From contig MWST01000012.1 of the NCBI GenBank assembly GCA_002050235.1, positions 17,181 to 81,180 on the forward strand: DNA of 64,000 nucleotides, read 5' to 3'. The notes below the pieces were generated by a model. The model saw nothing but the letters and a program-made list of their open reading frames with translations, was not told the origin of the DNA and did not search any database. Source of the DNA: Polyangiaceae bacterium UTPRO1. GTDB taxonomy: Bacteria > Desulfobacterota > Binatia > UTPRO1. This document shows positions 36,890 to 46,823 of this stretch, in pieces (position 1 is the first letter of the stretch; each line of letters begins with the position of its first letter). Position numbers and translations under genes: made by a program.

Positions 36890-37879
36890 TCAGGGGACCG
36901 GCACCCCGTCGAGCACGCGCTTCACCACCTCGTCGGCGTCGATGTCCTCGGCCTCCGCCTCGTAGGTGACGATCAGTCGGTGGCGCAGCACGTCGGGTGC
37001 GATCGACTTCACGTCCTGCGGCGTCACGTAGCCGCGTCCCTGGAGGAACGCATGCGCCTTGGCGGCGAGCGTCAGGTAGAGCGTCGCCCGCGGCGACGCG
37101 CCGTACTCGATGAGCGGGCCGAGGTCGAGCTGGAAGGTTGCCGGCTCGCGGGTCGCGAACACGAGGTTGACCACGTACTCCTTGATCTTGTCGTCGAGGT
37201 AGATCTGGTCGACGAGGCTGCGGGCGGCGAGGATGTCGGCCGGCGTCACCGTCGCCGTCACCGGACGCGGCTTCGCGATCACCGCCATGCGCTCGAGGAT
37301 CTGGCGCTCCTCTTCGCGGGTCGGGTAGCCGATCCTGAGCTTCAGCATGAAGCGGTCGACCTGCGCCTCCGGCAGCGGGTAGGTGCCTTCCTGCTCGATC
37401 GGATTCTGCGTCGCCAGCACCAGGAACGGGTCGGGCAGGGGATAGGTCTCGTCGCCGATCGTGACCTGGTGCTCCTGCATCGCTTCGAGGAGTGCGCTCT
37501 GCACCTTGGCGGGGGCGCGGTTGATCTCGTCGGCGAGGATCAGCTGGGCGAAGATCGGACCCTGCTTCACCGTGAAGACGCCCTCGCGGGGGTTGTAGAT
37601 CATGGTGCCGATGAGGTCGGCGGGGAGGAGATCGGGGGTGAACTGGATGCGCCGGAAGGTCGCCGAGATCGCCTGGGCCAGGGTCTTCACGGCGAGCGTC
37701 TTCGCCAGACCGGGGACGCCCTCGAGGAGCACGTGACCGCCCGCGAGGAGCCCGATCAGGAGCCGGTCGACGAGATAGCGCTGGCCGACGATGACGGTGC
37801 CGATCTCCTCGCGCAGGCGGTAGAGGAAGGTCGAGCCCTCTTTGACGCGGTCGTTGACGGCTGCGATGCCGGTATCCAT
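36890..37879 (-). CDS. MoxR-family AAA+ ATPase
   Basis: A 329-residue AAA+ ATPase with Walker A GVPGLAKT (54-61), Walker B LILADEINRAP (about 112-122), sensor ATQNPIEQEGTYPLPEAQVDRF, and a C-terminal lid domain. MoxR proteins act as chaperones for protein complexes, most often with VWA/DUF58 partners. It leads the seven-gene Bat operon. ATG 37879 gives a protein of normal MoxR length; the frame is open further upstream but that extension reads as Arg-rich junk. Confidence 0.93.
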   Translation of the reverse strand: MDTGIAAVNDRVKEGSTFLYRLREEIGTVIVGQRYLVDRLLIGLLAGGHVLLEGVPGLAKTLAVKTLAQAISATFRRIQFTPDLLPADLIGTMIYNPREGVFTVKQGPIFAQLILADEINRAPAKVQSALLEAMQEHQVTIGDETYPLPDPFLVLATQNPIEQEGTYPLPEAQVDRFMLKLRIGYPTREEERQILERMAVIAKPRPVTATVTPADILAARSLVDQIYLDDKIKEYVVNLVFATREPATFQLDLGPLIEYGASPRATLYLTLAAKAHAFLQGRGYVTPQDVKSIAPDVLRHRLIVTYEAEAEDIDADEVVKRVLDGVPVP

Positions 37880-37888
37880 GGGTAGGTG

Positions 37889-37916
37889 GGGATACCAGAA
37901 AACGTCCGACCGTAAA
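37889..37916 (-). promoter_or_regulatory. Candidate promoter of the Bat operon
   Basis: On the minus strand TTTACG (37916-37911) is followed after 16 bases by TATCCC (37894-37889). It would start transcription only a few bases before the moxR ATG, a near-leaderless arrangement. The assignment is by eye. Confidence 0.3.
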
Positions 37917-38147
37917 GACGGGTCGGCCGCGAATCCGGGTGCGAAGCGGTCGGTTGTGCGCCTGCGTGCAGGCTGGTAAGGTGCCACCCAACGAGTCGTC
38001 CGACGCGAGTTCCCGCCGCACGCTTCTCTGCGAATGTTCCTTCCGGATTCTCCTTGCAGCCGAGCGCGGCTCCGGGGGCCCGCCGCCCCGACCCGATCGA
38101 TACATGGCAACGCAGATGCAGGCATACGACCGAAGACGGCGCTGAGC

Positions 38148-38567
38148 ATGGCCTCGAGCTCGATCGATAGCCGTCGCCAGCATCTGCGCCGCGAGCTGAC
38201 GCGGCACGTCTCGGAGCTCGGCTACTCTCTGTCCCTGGAAGCTCCCGGGCCGGAGGAGCCGGAGATCCTGCGCATGAGCCCCGTCCGCCGGCGCATCGCG
38301 TACGGCGAGACGGTGCTGCGGAGCGATCTCAAGAAAAAGCGATGTCATGAGCGGCTGCGGGCGTTTTCGCAGCGGCGGACCCGCCGGCGGGGCAGCATCC
38401 TCTTCTTCATCGGGGTCTCGATGGACGATCAGCGGGAGCTGGAAACCCTGCTCGTCGATCTCGAGATCCGCAGCGGCATTCGCGGCGGACATGTGCACAT
38501 AGTGCCGATCGCGAAGCCGGAAACCTCGGTGCGGCGCGCGTCGGCCAAGCGCAGCGCCCGTGGTTGA
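38148..38567 (+). CDS. Small basic protein of unknown function
   Basis: A 139-residue product from ATG 38148. It is rich in Arg, Lys and Ser and has no signal peptide. A beta-strand-like segment ILFFIGVSMDDQRELETLLVDLEI lies near residues 80-103. It is upstream of a helicase on the same strand with 131 bases between. I do not recognise the family and nothing supports a specific function. Confidence 0.45.
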   Translation: MASSSIDSRRQHLRRELTRHVSELGYSLSLEAPGPEEPEILRMSPVRRRIAYGETVLRSDLKKKRCHERLRAFSQRRTRRRGSILFFIGVSMDDQRELETLLVDLEIRSGIRGGHVHIVPIAKPETSVRRASAKRSARG

Positions 38568-38698
38568 TCGGCGTTCGCGGCCGCCGCAACCGGCGCGCTG
38601 AGCGCGTCGGCGCCACCGCCGCGAGGCACCTCGATTTCCCCCTACCGGAGTCGGTCGCAACGACCGCGGCTCCCATCACCCGAAAGGAAGCAGTCTCA

Positions 38699-40066
<1,368 letters not shown>

Positions 40067-40163
40067 GCCCCGCCGGGATGCCGCTCGCGTCGGGGGCTCC
40101 GCCGCGGCTCCCGAGGCCCCTCGGCAGGGGAGGCGCGCCCGACGGCCGCGTGTCCGCGCTGCA

Positions 40164-40793
40164 TCACCTGCCGGCGCTGCGCTTCGAGGGCGGCGGGTCG
40201 GCGGCGGCGGCGCGGCGCACATCGCCTCCCTCGGCAAGGGCGATCTCCGCGAGGAGGCGGTCGCTCGCAACCGAGCGCGGCTCTGCGGCCGTTATGTCGC
40301 GCGTCGAAGCGGCGCCGTCGCGGCGCTTGATGAGGAGCCAGCTCTCGCCGCTCCGGTAGCCGCGCGTGCGCACGAGCGCCCAGCCGCCGGTGAGCTTGGC
40401 GCCGTTCAGCGTGAATGCGAGCTCGCCTCGATCGAGGTGCTCGGCGACGTCGGGGTCGTCGGGCGACCACGTGCCGCGATCCCAGATCATCACCGTGCCG
40501 CCGCCGTACTCGCCGGCCGGAATGACTCCCTCGAACTGTGCGTACTCGAGCGGGTGATCCTCGACCCGCACCGCCAGGCGCTTCACGCGCGGATCGAGCG
40601 AAGGGCCCTTCGGCACCGCCCACGAGAGCAGCACGCCGCCCCACTCGAGGCGGAAGTCGTAGTGCAAGCGGCGAGCACCGTGCTTCTGGACGACGAAGCG
40701 GAGCTTCTTGGCGCGGCGGCGCGGCCTCGCAGCGCCTTTCGGCTCGCTGGTGCGATCGAAGCGGCGCTTGCGGCGATATGCCTCGAGAGCCAT
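40164..40793 (-). CDS. Stand-alone LigD 3'-phosphoesterase domain
   Basis: A 209-residue protein matching the phosphoesterase module of the NHEJ ligase LigD. The conserved metal-binding core VVQKHGARRLHYDFRLEWGG has His38, His44 and Asp46. Later conserved blocks are PKGPS, VRVEDHPLEYAQFEGVIPAGEYGGG and WLLIKRRD. In LigD this domain trims 3' ends before ligation. Neither the polymerase nor the ligase domain nor a ku gene is nearby, so it acts separately or with ligase encoded elsewhere. It follows the SDR gene (stop 40808) by 14 bases. Confidence 0.9.
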   Translation of the reverse strand: MALEAYRRKRRFDRTSEPKGAARPRRRAKKLRFVVQKHGARRLHYDFRLEWGGVLLSWAVPKGPSLDPRVKRLAVRVEDHPLEYAQFEGVIPAGEYGGGTVMIWDRGTWSPDDPDVAEHLDRGELAFTLNGAKLTGGWALVRTRGYRSGESWLLIKRRDGAASTRDITAAEPRSVASDRLLAEIALAEGGDVRRAAAADPPPSKRSAGR

Positions 40794-40807
40794 GCGCGGG
40801 CTCGGAG

Positions 40808-41575
40808 TCAGAAGATCGAGTAGCCTCCGTCGACGACGAGCGTGTCGCCGGTGTGGTAGCTGCTGGCGTCGCTCGTCAGGTAGACGGCGAGTCCGCCGAA
40901 GTCGGCGGGCTTGCCCCAGCGGCGGACCGGGATGCGCGGGAAGACCTTCTGCTGCATCGGCGCCCAGGTGAACAGGGCGTCGGTCATCGCGGTCTCGATC
41001 CAACCCGGAAGGATGGCGTTGGCGCGGATGCCGTAGCGTGCGTGCTCGACGGCGAGGGCGCGGATCATGGCGATCACGGCGCCCTTGGTCGCCGCGTAGT
41101 GCTCGCCGCGCGCCTGGCCCTCGACGGCGGCGAGGCTGCTCGTTGCCACCAGCGAGCCGCCGCCGCCGCGCTCGACCATGTGCCGCGCCGCCGCCCGGAA
41201 GGTGAAGAAGACGCCGTCGAGGTTCACGCGCAGCACGCGGTGCCACTCCTCGCTGGTCATGTCGACGAACGGCGCGGCGCCGCCGATGCCGGCGTTGGCG
41301 AAGCAGGCGTCGACGCGGCCGAGGGCCGCGAGCGTCGCCGCGAACGCGACGTCGACCGCAGCTTCGTCGCCGACGTCGCAGACGCGGGCGACGACGCGCG
41401 TGCCGTGGCGCGCCAGGGCCTCCCGCGCGGCCTCGTTCTTGTCGGCGTTGGTGCCCCAGATGCAGACGTCGGCGCCTGCTTGGGCGAGCGCCGACGCCAT
41501 GCCGAGGCCGATGCCGGCGTTGCCGCCAGTCACGAGCGCTGCTTTGCCGGAGAGATCGAAGGGCGTGTAGGGCAT
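40808..41575 (-). CDS. Short-chain dehydrogenase/reductase
   Basis: A 255-residue classical SDR. The NAD(P)-binding TGGNAGIG (16-23), the NAGIGG segment and the catalytic Ser147-Tyr160-Lys164 group (YAATK) are intact. It resembles glucose-1-dehydrogenase/gluconate-5-dehydrogenase-type enzymes, which oxidise or reduce a secondary alcohol or ketone; substrate is unknown. Asp/Cys at the end of strand 2 (CIWGTN) leaves cofactor preference undecided. It lies between DUF1003 and the LigD-type gene, probably co-transcribed with the latter. Confidence 0.92.
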   Translation of the reverse strand: MPYTPFDLSGKAALVTGGNAGIGLGMASALAQAGADVCIWGTNADKNEAAREALARHGTRVVARVCDVGDEAAVDVAFAATLAALGRVDACFANAGIGGAAPFVDMTSEEWHRVLRVNLDGVFFTFRAAARHMVERGGGGSLVATSSLAAVEGQARGEHYAATKGAVIAMIRALAVEHARYGIRANAILPGWIETAMTDALFTWAPMQQKVFPRIPVRRWGKPADFGGLAVYLTSDASSYHTGDTLVVDGGYSIF

Positions 41576-41645
41576 GCTCCCGTCTCGCAGAGTCCGCCGC
41601 CGCTGTCCATGCCGGCGCCCGTCGCCCCGGCGGTGCGCACAGCGC

Positions 41646-42407
41646 TCACAGCCGGCGGCGCTTCTCGAGGTCGCTCAGCAGGTCGATCTGCACCTGCTGC
41701 AGCTCGAGCAGGCGCTCCCACTGCGAGTGCAGCAGGTGGTCGAGCTTCTCGTGCAGGTTCATGATCGCGATCTCGGCCTTGAGGTTGACGCGGAAGTCCT
41801 GGTCCGCTTGAGCGCGGTCGCGCGCCGCCTGGCGATTCTGCGCCATCATGATGATCGGCGCCTGCAGCGCCGCGAGGCACGAGAGCACGAGGTTCAGGAG
41901 GATGTACGGATAGGGATCGAAGGCGGTCCTGGTCAGCACGACCGTATTCACGATGATCCAGGCGATCAGCGCGAGCGTGAACCCGATGACGAATCCCCAC
42001 GAGCCGCCGACGCGCGCCGTGGCGTCGGCCATGCGCTGGCCGAAGGTCATCGTGCGCTCGAACTCCTCGTCGAGATGCTCGGCGACGAGCAGGCTCTCGC
42101 CGGAACGGCGGGCGAGCTCGATCTCGATCGCGGAGAGCTCGCCGCGCTCGCGTTCGAGCTCGGCGACGACATAGCTGCCGTTCTCGAGCGCCAGGCATCG
42201 CCGGCATATGAAGCCGGCTCCGGACCATTCCTTGCGCGTCGCCGCGATGTGGCTCGCGACCTGCGGCCGCACCACCGCGGCCAGGGCCAGGTCGCCGCGC
42301 CTCCCTACGCGGCCGCAGAGCTGGCAGCGGCGGTCGGAGGCGCCGTTGCCTCGCCGCGGCGAGGTCGGCGGCGCCGGCTCGGGCTGCTGGTGGGCGTCGT
42401 CGGTCAC
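41646..42407 (-). CDS. DUF1003 membrane protein with Zn-ribbon-like N-terminus
   Basis: A 253-residue protein. Its N-terminal 75 residues contain CQLCG and CRRC, a likely zinc-ribbon. The DUF1003 part follows: two transmembrane helices (about 138-158, GFVIGFTLALIAWIIVNTVVL, and 168-187, YPYILLNLVLSCLAALQAPIIMM) and a helical tail with DFRVNLKAEIAIMNLHEKLDHL. The family occurs beside Mg/Co transporters in some genomes; its function is unknown. Start GTG 42407 overlaps the previous stop (GTGA). Confidence 0.85.
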   Translation of the reverse strand: MTDDAHQQPEPAPPTSPRRGNGASDRRCQLCGRVGRRGDLALAAVVRPQVASHIAATRKEWSGAGFICRRCLALENGSYVVAELERERGELSAIEIELARRSGESLLVAEHLDEEFERTMTFGQRMADATARVGGSWGFVIGFTLALIAWIIVNTVVLTRTAFDPYPYILLNLVLSCLAALQAPIIMMAQNRQAARDRAQADQDFRVNLKAEIAIMNLHEKLDHLLHSQWERLLELQQVQIDLLSDLEKRRRL

Positions 42408-43345
42408 GAAGGTCGGAGGTGGGCGGGCATGACGTCGCGGATGAAGAGCTCGAGACCCTCCCAGTCGAAAGGAGCGCGCAGCGCCAGGATCACCCACTCG
42501 GCTCCGGCCCGCGCGTACTCGCCTATGCGGTCGACGACGCGCGCCGGCGTGCCGATCAGGATCCCCGGCCGCACGAACTCGGTGAGCCCGCCGAACATCT
42601 CCGGTAGTTTTTCCTCCTGCCGCCGCACCGCCGCGTCGTCGCGGCCGATCGCGAGGCCGACGTTGACGGTGCGGGTGATCGCACCCGGGTCGCGGCGCTC
42701 GACCGCGCACCAGTCGTCGAGGGTGGCGGCGCGCTCGGCGAAGACCTCGGGGGAGAGGAAGGGCACGTTCCAGCCGTCGGCATGGCGGGCGACGATGCGG
42801 AGGAGGCGCTTCTCGCCCTGACCGCCGATCCACAGGCGCAGGTGCGGCTGCAGCGGCCGCGGCGCGCAGAGGGCGTCCTCGAGGCGGACGTGCTCTCCTG
42901 CGAAGCTCACGCGCTCGCCGTCGAAGAGGCGCCGCAGCACCATCGCCGTCTCCTCGAGGTGGTCGAGGCGCTCCTTGATCGGCCGGAACGGCATGCCGAA
43001 CGCCTGGAACTCGCGCTCGTTCCAGCCGGCGCCGAGCCCGAGCTCGACGCGGCCGCCGCTCAGGTGGTCGATCGTGACCGCCGCTTTGCAGAGTACGCCG
43101 GGATTCCGGTAGCCGACGCAGAAGACGAGGCACCCGACCCGGACGCGGGTCGTCGCCGCCGCCAGCGCCGCCAGGGTGGCGACACCCTCGTATGCGGGCC
43201 GCGCGGGATCGGCGAGGTCGGAGATCGAATAGAGATGGTCCCACACCGAGCACCAGTGGAAGCCGTGGTCGTCGGCGAGCCGCCAGAGGCGGCGCAGGTC
43301 GTCGAGCGTGCAGTCCTGGGGTCCCGCGTGGATGCCGAAGCGCAT
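42404..43345 (-). CDS. LLM-class F420-dependent oxidoreductase
   Basis: A 313-residue luciferase-like TIM-barrel enzyme. Recognisable features are the N-terminal FGIHAGPQDCTLDDL, DHLYSI, TTRVRVGCLVF, GRVELGLGAGWNEREF (the family signature) and RLWIGGQGEKRLLRIVARHADGWN. F420- or FMN-dependent members oxidise alcohols or reduce enones; the barrel lacks residues that would specify the cofactor. The start is upstream of DUF1003 and the two genes overlap by four bases. Confidence 0.9.
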   Translation of the reverse strand: MRFGIHAGPQDCTLDDLRRLWRLADDHGFHWCSVWDHLYSISDLADPARPAYEGVATLAALAAATTRVRVGCLVFCVGYRNPGVLCKAAVTIDHLSGGRVELGLGAGWNEREFQAFGMPFRPIKERLDHLEETAMVLRRLFDGERVSFAGEHVRLEDALCAPRPLQPHLRLWIGGQGEKRLLRIVARHADGWNVPFLSPEVFAERAATLDDWCAVERRDPGAITRTVNVGLAIGRDDAAVRRQEEKLPEMFGGLTEFVRPGILIGTPARVVDRIGEYARAGAEWVILALRAPFDWEGLELFIRDVMPAHLRPS

Positions 43346-43419
43346 GCGCGGTCGTGTACTACAGCCGCCGCGGCGATCCTAGAGAAACCCGGTGGCGCCG
43401 GTCTCCGGGCCGCGCCGGG

Positions 43420-44589
43420 TCAGGCGCGATCGCGGAGCGCGGCGAAGGCGGCCGCGGCGTGGGCCAGGTCGGCGTCGCTGTGGGTCGCCATGACCGTGAC
43501 GCGGAGCCGCGCCGTGCCCTCGGGGACGGTCGGCGGACGGATCGCTTGCACGAAGACGCCGCGCTCGAGGAGGCGCCGCGACCAGGCCAGGGCGCGCTCG
43601 CTCGTGCCCGCCATGACCGGGATTATCGGTCCCGCGCCCGACGGGATCGTGAAGCCGAGCGCGCTCAGGCGGGCGCGCAACGTCGTCGCGACCTGCGCCA
43701 GGCGCGCCCGGCGCTCCGGCTCGCGGGCGACGATGTCGAGCGCCGCGTCGACGGCGGCGGCCACCGGCGGCGGCAGCGCCGTCGTATAGATGAAGCTGCG
43801 GGCGCGATTCACGAGGAGGTCGACGAGATTGCGGCTGCCGGCGACGAACGCGCCGGCGGCACCGAGCGCCTTGCCGAGCGTCCCCATCTGCACCGTGACC
43901 GCGCCGCCGAGCCCGAGCGCCTCGACGAGACCGGCGCCGCTCGGCCCGTCGACTCCGGTGGCGTGCGCCTCGTCGACCATGACCATGGCGCCGCGCGCGG
44001 CGGCGATGCGGCAGATTGCGGCGAGCGGCGCGTGGTCGCCGTCCATGCTGAATACCGAGTCGGTGACGACGAGCCGCCGGCGTGCGGGCGCGCGCGCCAG
44101 CAGGGCGTCGAGCGCGGCCGGGTCGGCGTGCGCGTAGACGTGGACCGCGGCGCCCGAGAGTCGGCAGCCGTCGATGATCGACGCGTGGTTCAGCTGGTCG
44201 CTGAAGACGGCGTCGCCGCGGCCGACGAGGGTGGTGATGGCGCCGACGTTGGCGTGGTAGCCGCTCGGAAATAGCAGCGCGGCTTCGGCGTGCTTGAAGC
44301 GCGCGAGCCGGGCCTCGAGGTCGCGATGGATGGCGAGCGATCCCGAGATGAGGCGCGACGCCCCCGCGCCGCCGCCGTACGCCACGGCGGCCCGCGCCGC
44401 TGCGGCGGCGAGCGCCGGATGGTTGGCGAGGCCGAGGTAGTTGTTGGAGCAGAGCACCAGCGCGCGGATGCCGTCGACGTTGACCCAGGTGTCGACCGGG
44501 CCCTCGATGCGGCGCAGCTCCCGCCAGAGCCCGGCCGCTCTGACCTGCGCGAGCTCGTCTGCGAACGCCTGCTCGAACGTGCTCGCCAT
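43420..44589 (-). CDS. bioF: 8-amino-7-oxononanoate synthase family (BioF-like)
   Basis: A 389-residue PLP-dependent alpha-oxoamine synthase. The BioF-type blocks are present: SNNYLGLANHPAL, ASRLISGSLAIHRDLE, FSDQLNHASIIDG, TDSVFSMDGDHAPL, VDEAHATGV and MGTLGKALG with the PLP Lys240. BioF condenses pimeloyl-ACP/CoA with alanine in biotin synthesis, and the DGDHAPL form supports that over Kbl or serine palmitoyltransferase. Other biotin genes are not in the window, so the pathway assignment is by family only. ATG 44589 is the start; the frame continues 12 bases upstream at TTG. Confidence 0.85.
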   Translation of the reverse strand: MASTFEQAFADELAQVRAAGLWRELRRIEGPVDTWVNVDGIRALVLCSNNYLGLANHPALAAAAARAAVAYGGGAGASRLISGSLAIHRDLEARLARFKHAEAALLFPSGYHANVGAITTLVGRGDAVFSDQLNHASIIDGCRLSGAAVHVYAHADPAALDALLARAPARRRLVVTDSVFSMDGDHAPLAAICRIAAARGAMVMVDEAHATGVDGPSGAGLVEALGLGGAVTVQMGTLGKALGAAGAFVAGSRNLVDLLVNRARSFIYTTALPPPVAAAVDAALDIVAREPERRARLAQVATTLRARLSALGFTIPSGAGPIIPVMAGTSERALAWSRRLLERGVFVQAIRPPTVPEGTARLRVTVMATHSDADLAHAAAAFAALRDRA

Positions 44590-44694
44590 CCCCGGCTGCA
44601 ATAGACCATGGCTGCCGGTCCGGCCAGAACGACCGTCGTGGGCCGATGCGACGCCTCGTTTCCGACCCGGCGCGCGCCGGCGCCCTTCCCGCGA

Positions 44695-46050
44695 TCAGCG
44701 GCGGGCGCGGATCCGCCGGTCGGTGATGCGGTCGATGGCACCGAAGAGCCCAAGGAGACCGCGTGCTGCGAGCCACAGGAACGGCTCGGGAGGCAGGGTC
44801 GGCGCCGGCTTCGGAAAGACGTGCGCCCACTCGTCGTCGCGCCCGACGATGCCGTTGGCGAGTATCTCCCCGACCGCTATCGCCTGGGCGACGCCGTGGC
44901 CATTGTACCCCAGCGCGTGCCACAGCCGGCGGTCGCCGCCGAGCGGGCCGATCGAAGGTAGGAAGTTCAGCGTCATCGCGATCCAGCCGCCCCAGAAGCG
45001 TGCGATCGGTACCTCGGCGAGCGCCGGGAAGCGGGCGCGAAAGGCCCCGGCGATGCGCGCCTGCGTCGCCGCGTGCGGGCCGCCGCGGCCGGTCGGCCGG
45101 CCGCCCCATACGTAGCGCGGGACCTTGGAGCCGCCGATGATCGTGCCGTGCGCGCTCAGGCGGTAGCTCTCGAGCACCTCGTGCGCCGTGTACACGCCCT
45201 CGCGATTCGGCCAGCCGCCGAGCGCGGCGCGGGCGCCATCGTCGAGCGGCGCCGTTTCGAAGAGCGTGATGTAGAGGGGGAGGATCTTCACTCCGGGGGC
45301 GCCGATCTCGCGCGTCCAGGCGTTGCTCGCCATCACCACGTGCTCGGCGCGAACGGCGCCGTGCTCGGTGTCGACGAGCGGCGACGGTGCCGTCGCGACG
45401 CCGGTCACGCGCGTGCTCTCGTGGATGCGGACGCCGGCTGCGAGAGCGGCGCGGCGGAGCCCGAGCGCCAGCTTCCCGGGATCGAGCGTGCCCCCGGCGC
45501 CCTCGAGAGCGCCGCAGAGGAAGGCGGGCGGGAGGCCGCGGGCGCGCATGTCGTCGGGTTCGAGGAAGCGTACGCGGGCGCCGATGCGGGTCGCGGCGGC
45601 GGCGGCGCGCCGCAGGCGCTTTTCCTGCGCCGGGTGGACGACCGCCATGACGTTCCCCGACGGCGCGTAGTCGCAATCGATGCCGAGCTCGGCGAGGAGG
45701 TGCTCGGTGCGGTGCACGCAGTGGTCGGCGAAGCGCACGATCGCCGCCGTTCGCTCGGCGCCGTACATCATGAGTAGCGTCGGCAGGTCCTTGCCGATGG
45801 TCGGCGTCAGGTGGCCGGCGTTGCGGCCGCTCGCCCCGGAGCCGCAGAAATCGCGCTCGAGGACGACGACGTCGACGCCGTGGCGCCGGAGCGCGAGCGC
45901 CGTCGAGAGCCCGGTCAGTCCGCCGCCGACGACGGCGACGTCGGCGCGGGCGTCGCCGCCGAGCGCCGGCTCCCGCACCGGCTCGACATCGTCGAGGTAG
46001 GCGCTGATCGGGAGGAAGGGTGCGGTAAGATCGGAGAGCATCGGAACCAT
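44695..46050 (-). CDS. FAD-dependent amine oxidase-like (DAO family)
   Basis: A 451-residue DAO-family flavoprotein. The dinucleotide-binding motif VVGGGLTGLSTALALRRHG starts near residue 40, with CGSGASGRNAGHL a few residues later, and the C-terminal part carries GYNGHGVAQAIAVGEI. Closest well-known relatives are gamma-glutamylputrescine oxidases and glycine/sarcosine-oxidase-type enzymes, which oxidise an amine using O2 or a quinone; the substrate is unknown. ATG 46050 or 46041 could be the start; they differ by three residues. It diverges from a lipoprotein gene. Confidence 0.85.
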   Translation of the reverse strand: MVPMLSDLTAPFLPISAYLDDVEPVREPALGGDARADVAVVGGGLTGLSTALALRRHGVDVVVLERDFCGSGASGRNAGHLTPTIGKDLPTLLMMYGAERTAAIVRFADHCVHRTEHLLAELGIDCDYAPSGNVMAVVHPAQEKRLRRAAAAATRIGARVRFLEPDDMRARGLPPAFLCGALEGAGGTLDPGKLALGLRRAALAAGVRIHESTRVTGVATAPSPLVDTEHGAVRAEHVVMASNAWTREIGAPGVKILPLYITLFETAPLDDGARAALGGWPNREGVYTAHEVLESYRLSAHGTIIGGSKVPRYVWGGRPTGRGGPHAATQARIAGAFRARFPALAEVPIARFWGGWIAMTLNFLPSIGPLGGDRRLWHALGYNGHGVAQAIAVGEILANGIVGRDDEWAHVFPKPAPTLPPEPFLWLAARGLLGLFGAIDRITDRRIRARR

Positions 46051-46084
46051 TCCCGGACGCTGGAGCCGCCGGCGTCGGATCTCG

Positions 46085-46113
46085 ATGGGTCCACGCCGCC
46101 GCCGACCTGTCAA
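46085..46113 (-). promoter_or_regulatory. Weak candidate promoter of the FAD oxidoreductase gene
   Basis: On the minus strand a perfect TTGACA (46113-46108) is followed after 17 bases by ACCCAT (46090-46085), a poor -10. The ATG lies about 35 bases downstream. Support comes from the -35 and the position only. Confidence 0.25.
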
Positions 46114-46308
46114 GGCGCGCCGGCGAGTCGGGCGCCGTGCCAGTGCGTTCGGGGACAGCGGTGCCGGCGCCCGCGCCGTGAGACGTCCCGGAAGGCGCAG
46201 AAACGGAATCGCCTCGCGCCCGTGCTGCCGGCGGCAGAGCCGAGGGGCGAGGTGTTTGCTGCCCGCGGGCGCAGCGCCTGCCGTGCCGCTGGCGCCGCGC
46301 ACCTCGGA

Positions 46309-46337
46309 TTGTGCGCCCGCGAGCCAGTTACTATAGC
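46309..46337 (+). promoter_or_regulatory. Candidate promoter of the lipoprotein/sulfatase genes
   Basis: TTGTGC (46309-46314), 17 bases, then TATAGC (46332-46337, four of six). The TATA element is conspicuous in such GC-rich sequence. The start codon is 70 bases downstream. Confidence 0.4.
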
Positions 46338-46407
46338 TGCGCGATCGGGGCGGATGCCGGGCGCGTCTCGCGCGCTGCAGGGCGTGCCGCGCTGGCGAAG
46401 GAGCGGC

Positions 46408-46806
46408 ATGCGGTTCGAGGTCGTCGTATTGGTAGCAATGCTCGCGGGATTCGCAGCCTGCGGTCCCGCGTCGCATCGCGGCGGGGACGAGTGGGGCGAT
46501 GGCCCGGCGCAGGAGCCGATGATCTCCGGCGACAACGCCCGCGACGAGGCGCGCTGGCGGCGCGAGCTGGCGGCGGATCCCTGGGGCGACGATGCCGCGC
46601 TCCTCACCGACGATCCGCCGCAAACCGCCGCCGCATATCAGAACGCCGACGTACCGCCGCTCGACTTCGTGGGTCCGCCCGCGCCGCCGTCGACTTGGGA
46701 GGGCGTGCAGAAGGGCGGTGCGAAAATCGGCAAGGTATTCTTCTCCCTCATGACCGTCTTCGTGACGCTTGGCATGATGGCGGCACCCTACCTGATGATG
46801 ATCTAG
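46408..46806 (+). CDS. Small lipoprotein with C-terminal membrane helix
   Basis: A 132-residue product. A signal with lipobox FAAC (Cys18) is followed by a polar Asp/Pro-rich linker and a C-terminal hydrophobic segment (about residues 110-132, KVFFSLMTVFVTLGMMAAPYL). Having both a lipid anchor and a membrane helix is unusual. The Shine-Dalgarno GAAGGAG supports ATG 46408. It is directly upstream of the sulfatase-like gene; its TAG shares a base with an in-frame GTG of that gene. No family is recognised. Confidence 0.65.
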   Translation: MRFEVVVLVAMLAGFAACGPASHRGGDEWGDGPAQEPMISGDNARDEARWRRELAADPWGDDAALLTDDPPQTAAAYQNADVPPLDFVGPPAPPSTWEGVQKGGAKIGKVFFSLMTVFVTLGMMAAPYLMMI

Positions 46807-46823
46807 TGCCGAGACCGACGCCG

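Larger units (their letters stand above)
46051..46407. other. 357-base divergent intergenic region
   Basis: This separates the FAD amine oxidase-like gene (minus) from the lipoprotein gene (plus). It is high-GC without direct repeats or a recognisable RNA. It holds a candidate promoter on each strand and the plus-strand Shine-Dalgarno GAAGGAG at 46398. Confidence 0.5.

Noticed and set aside
37939..38145. 68-residue ORF in the moxR upstream region
   Set aside because: No ribosome-binding site and no recognisable composition; it lies in the divergent promoter region.
40117..40130. CCCCT-CGGC-AGGGG hairpin between the helicase and the LigD-type gene
   Set aside because: Only five base pairs and no T-tract; not distinguishable from chance at this GC content.
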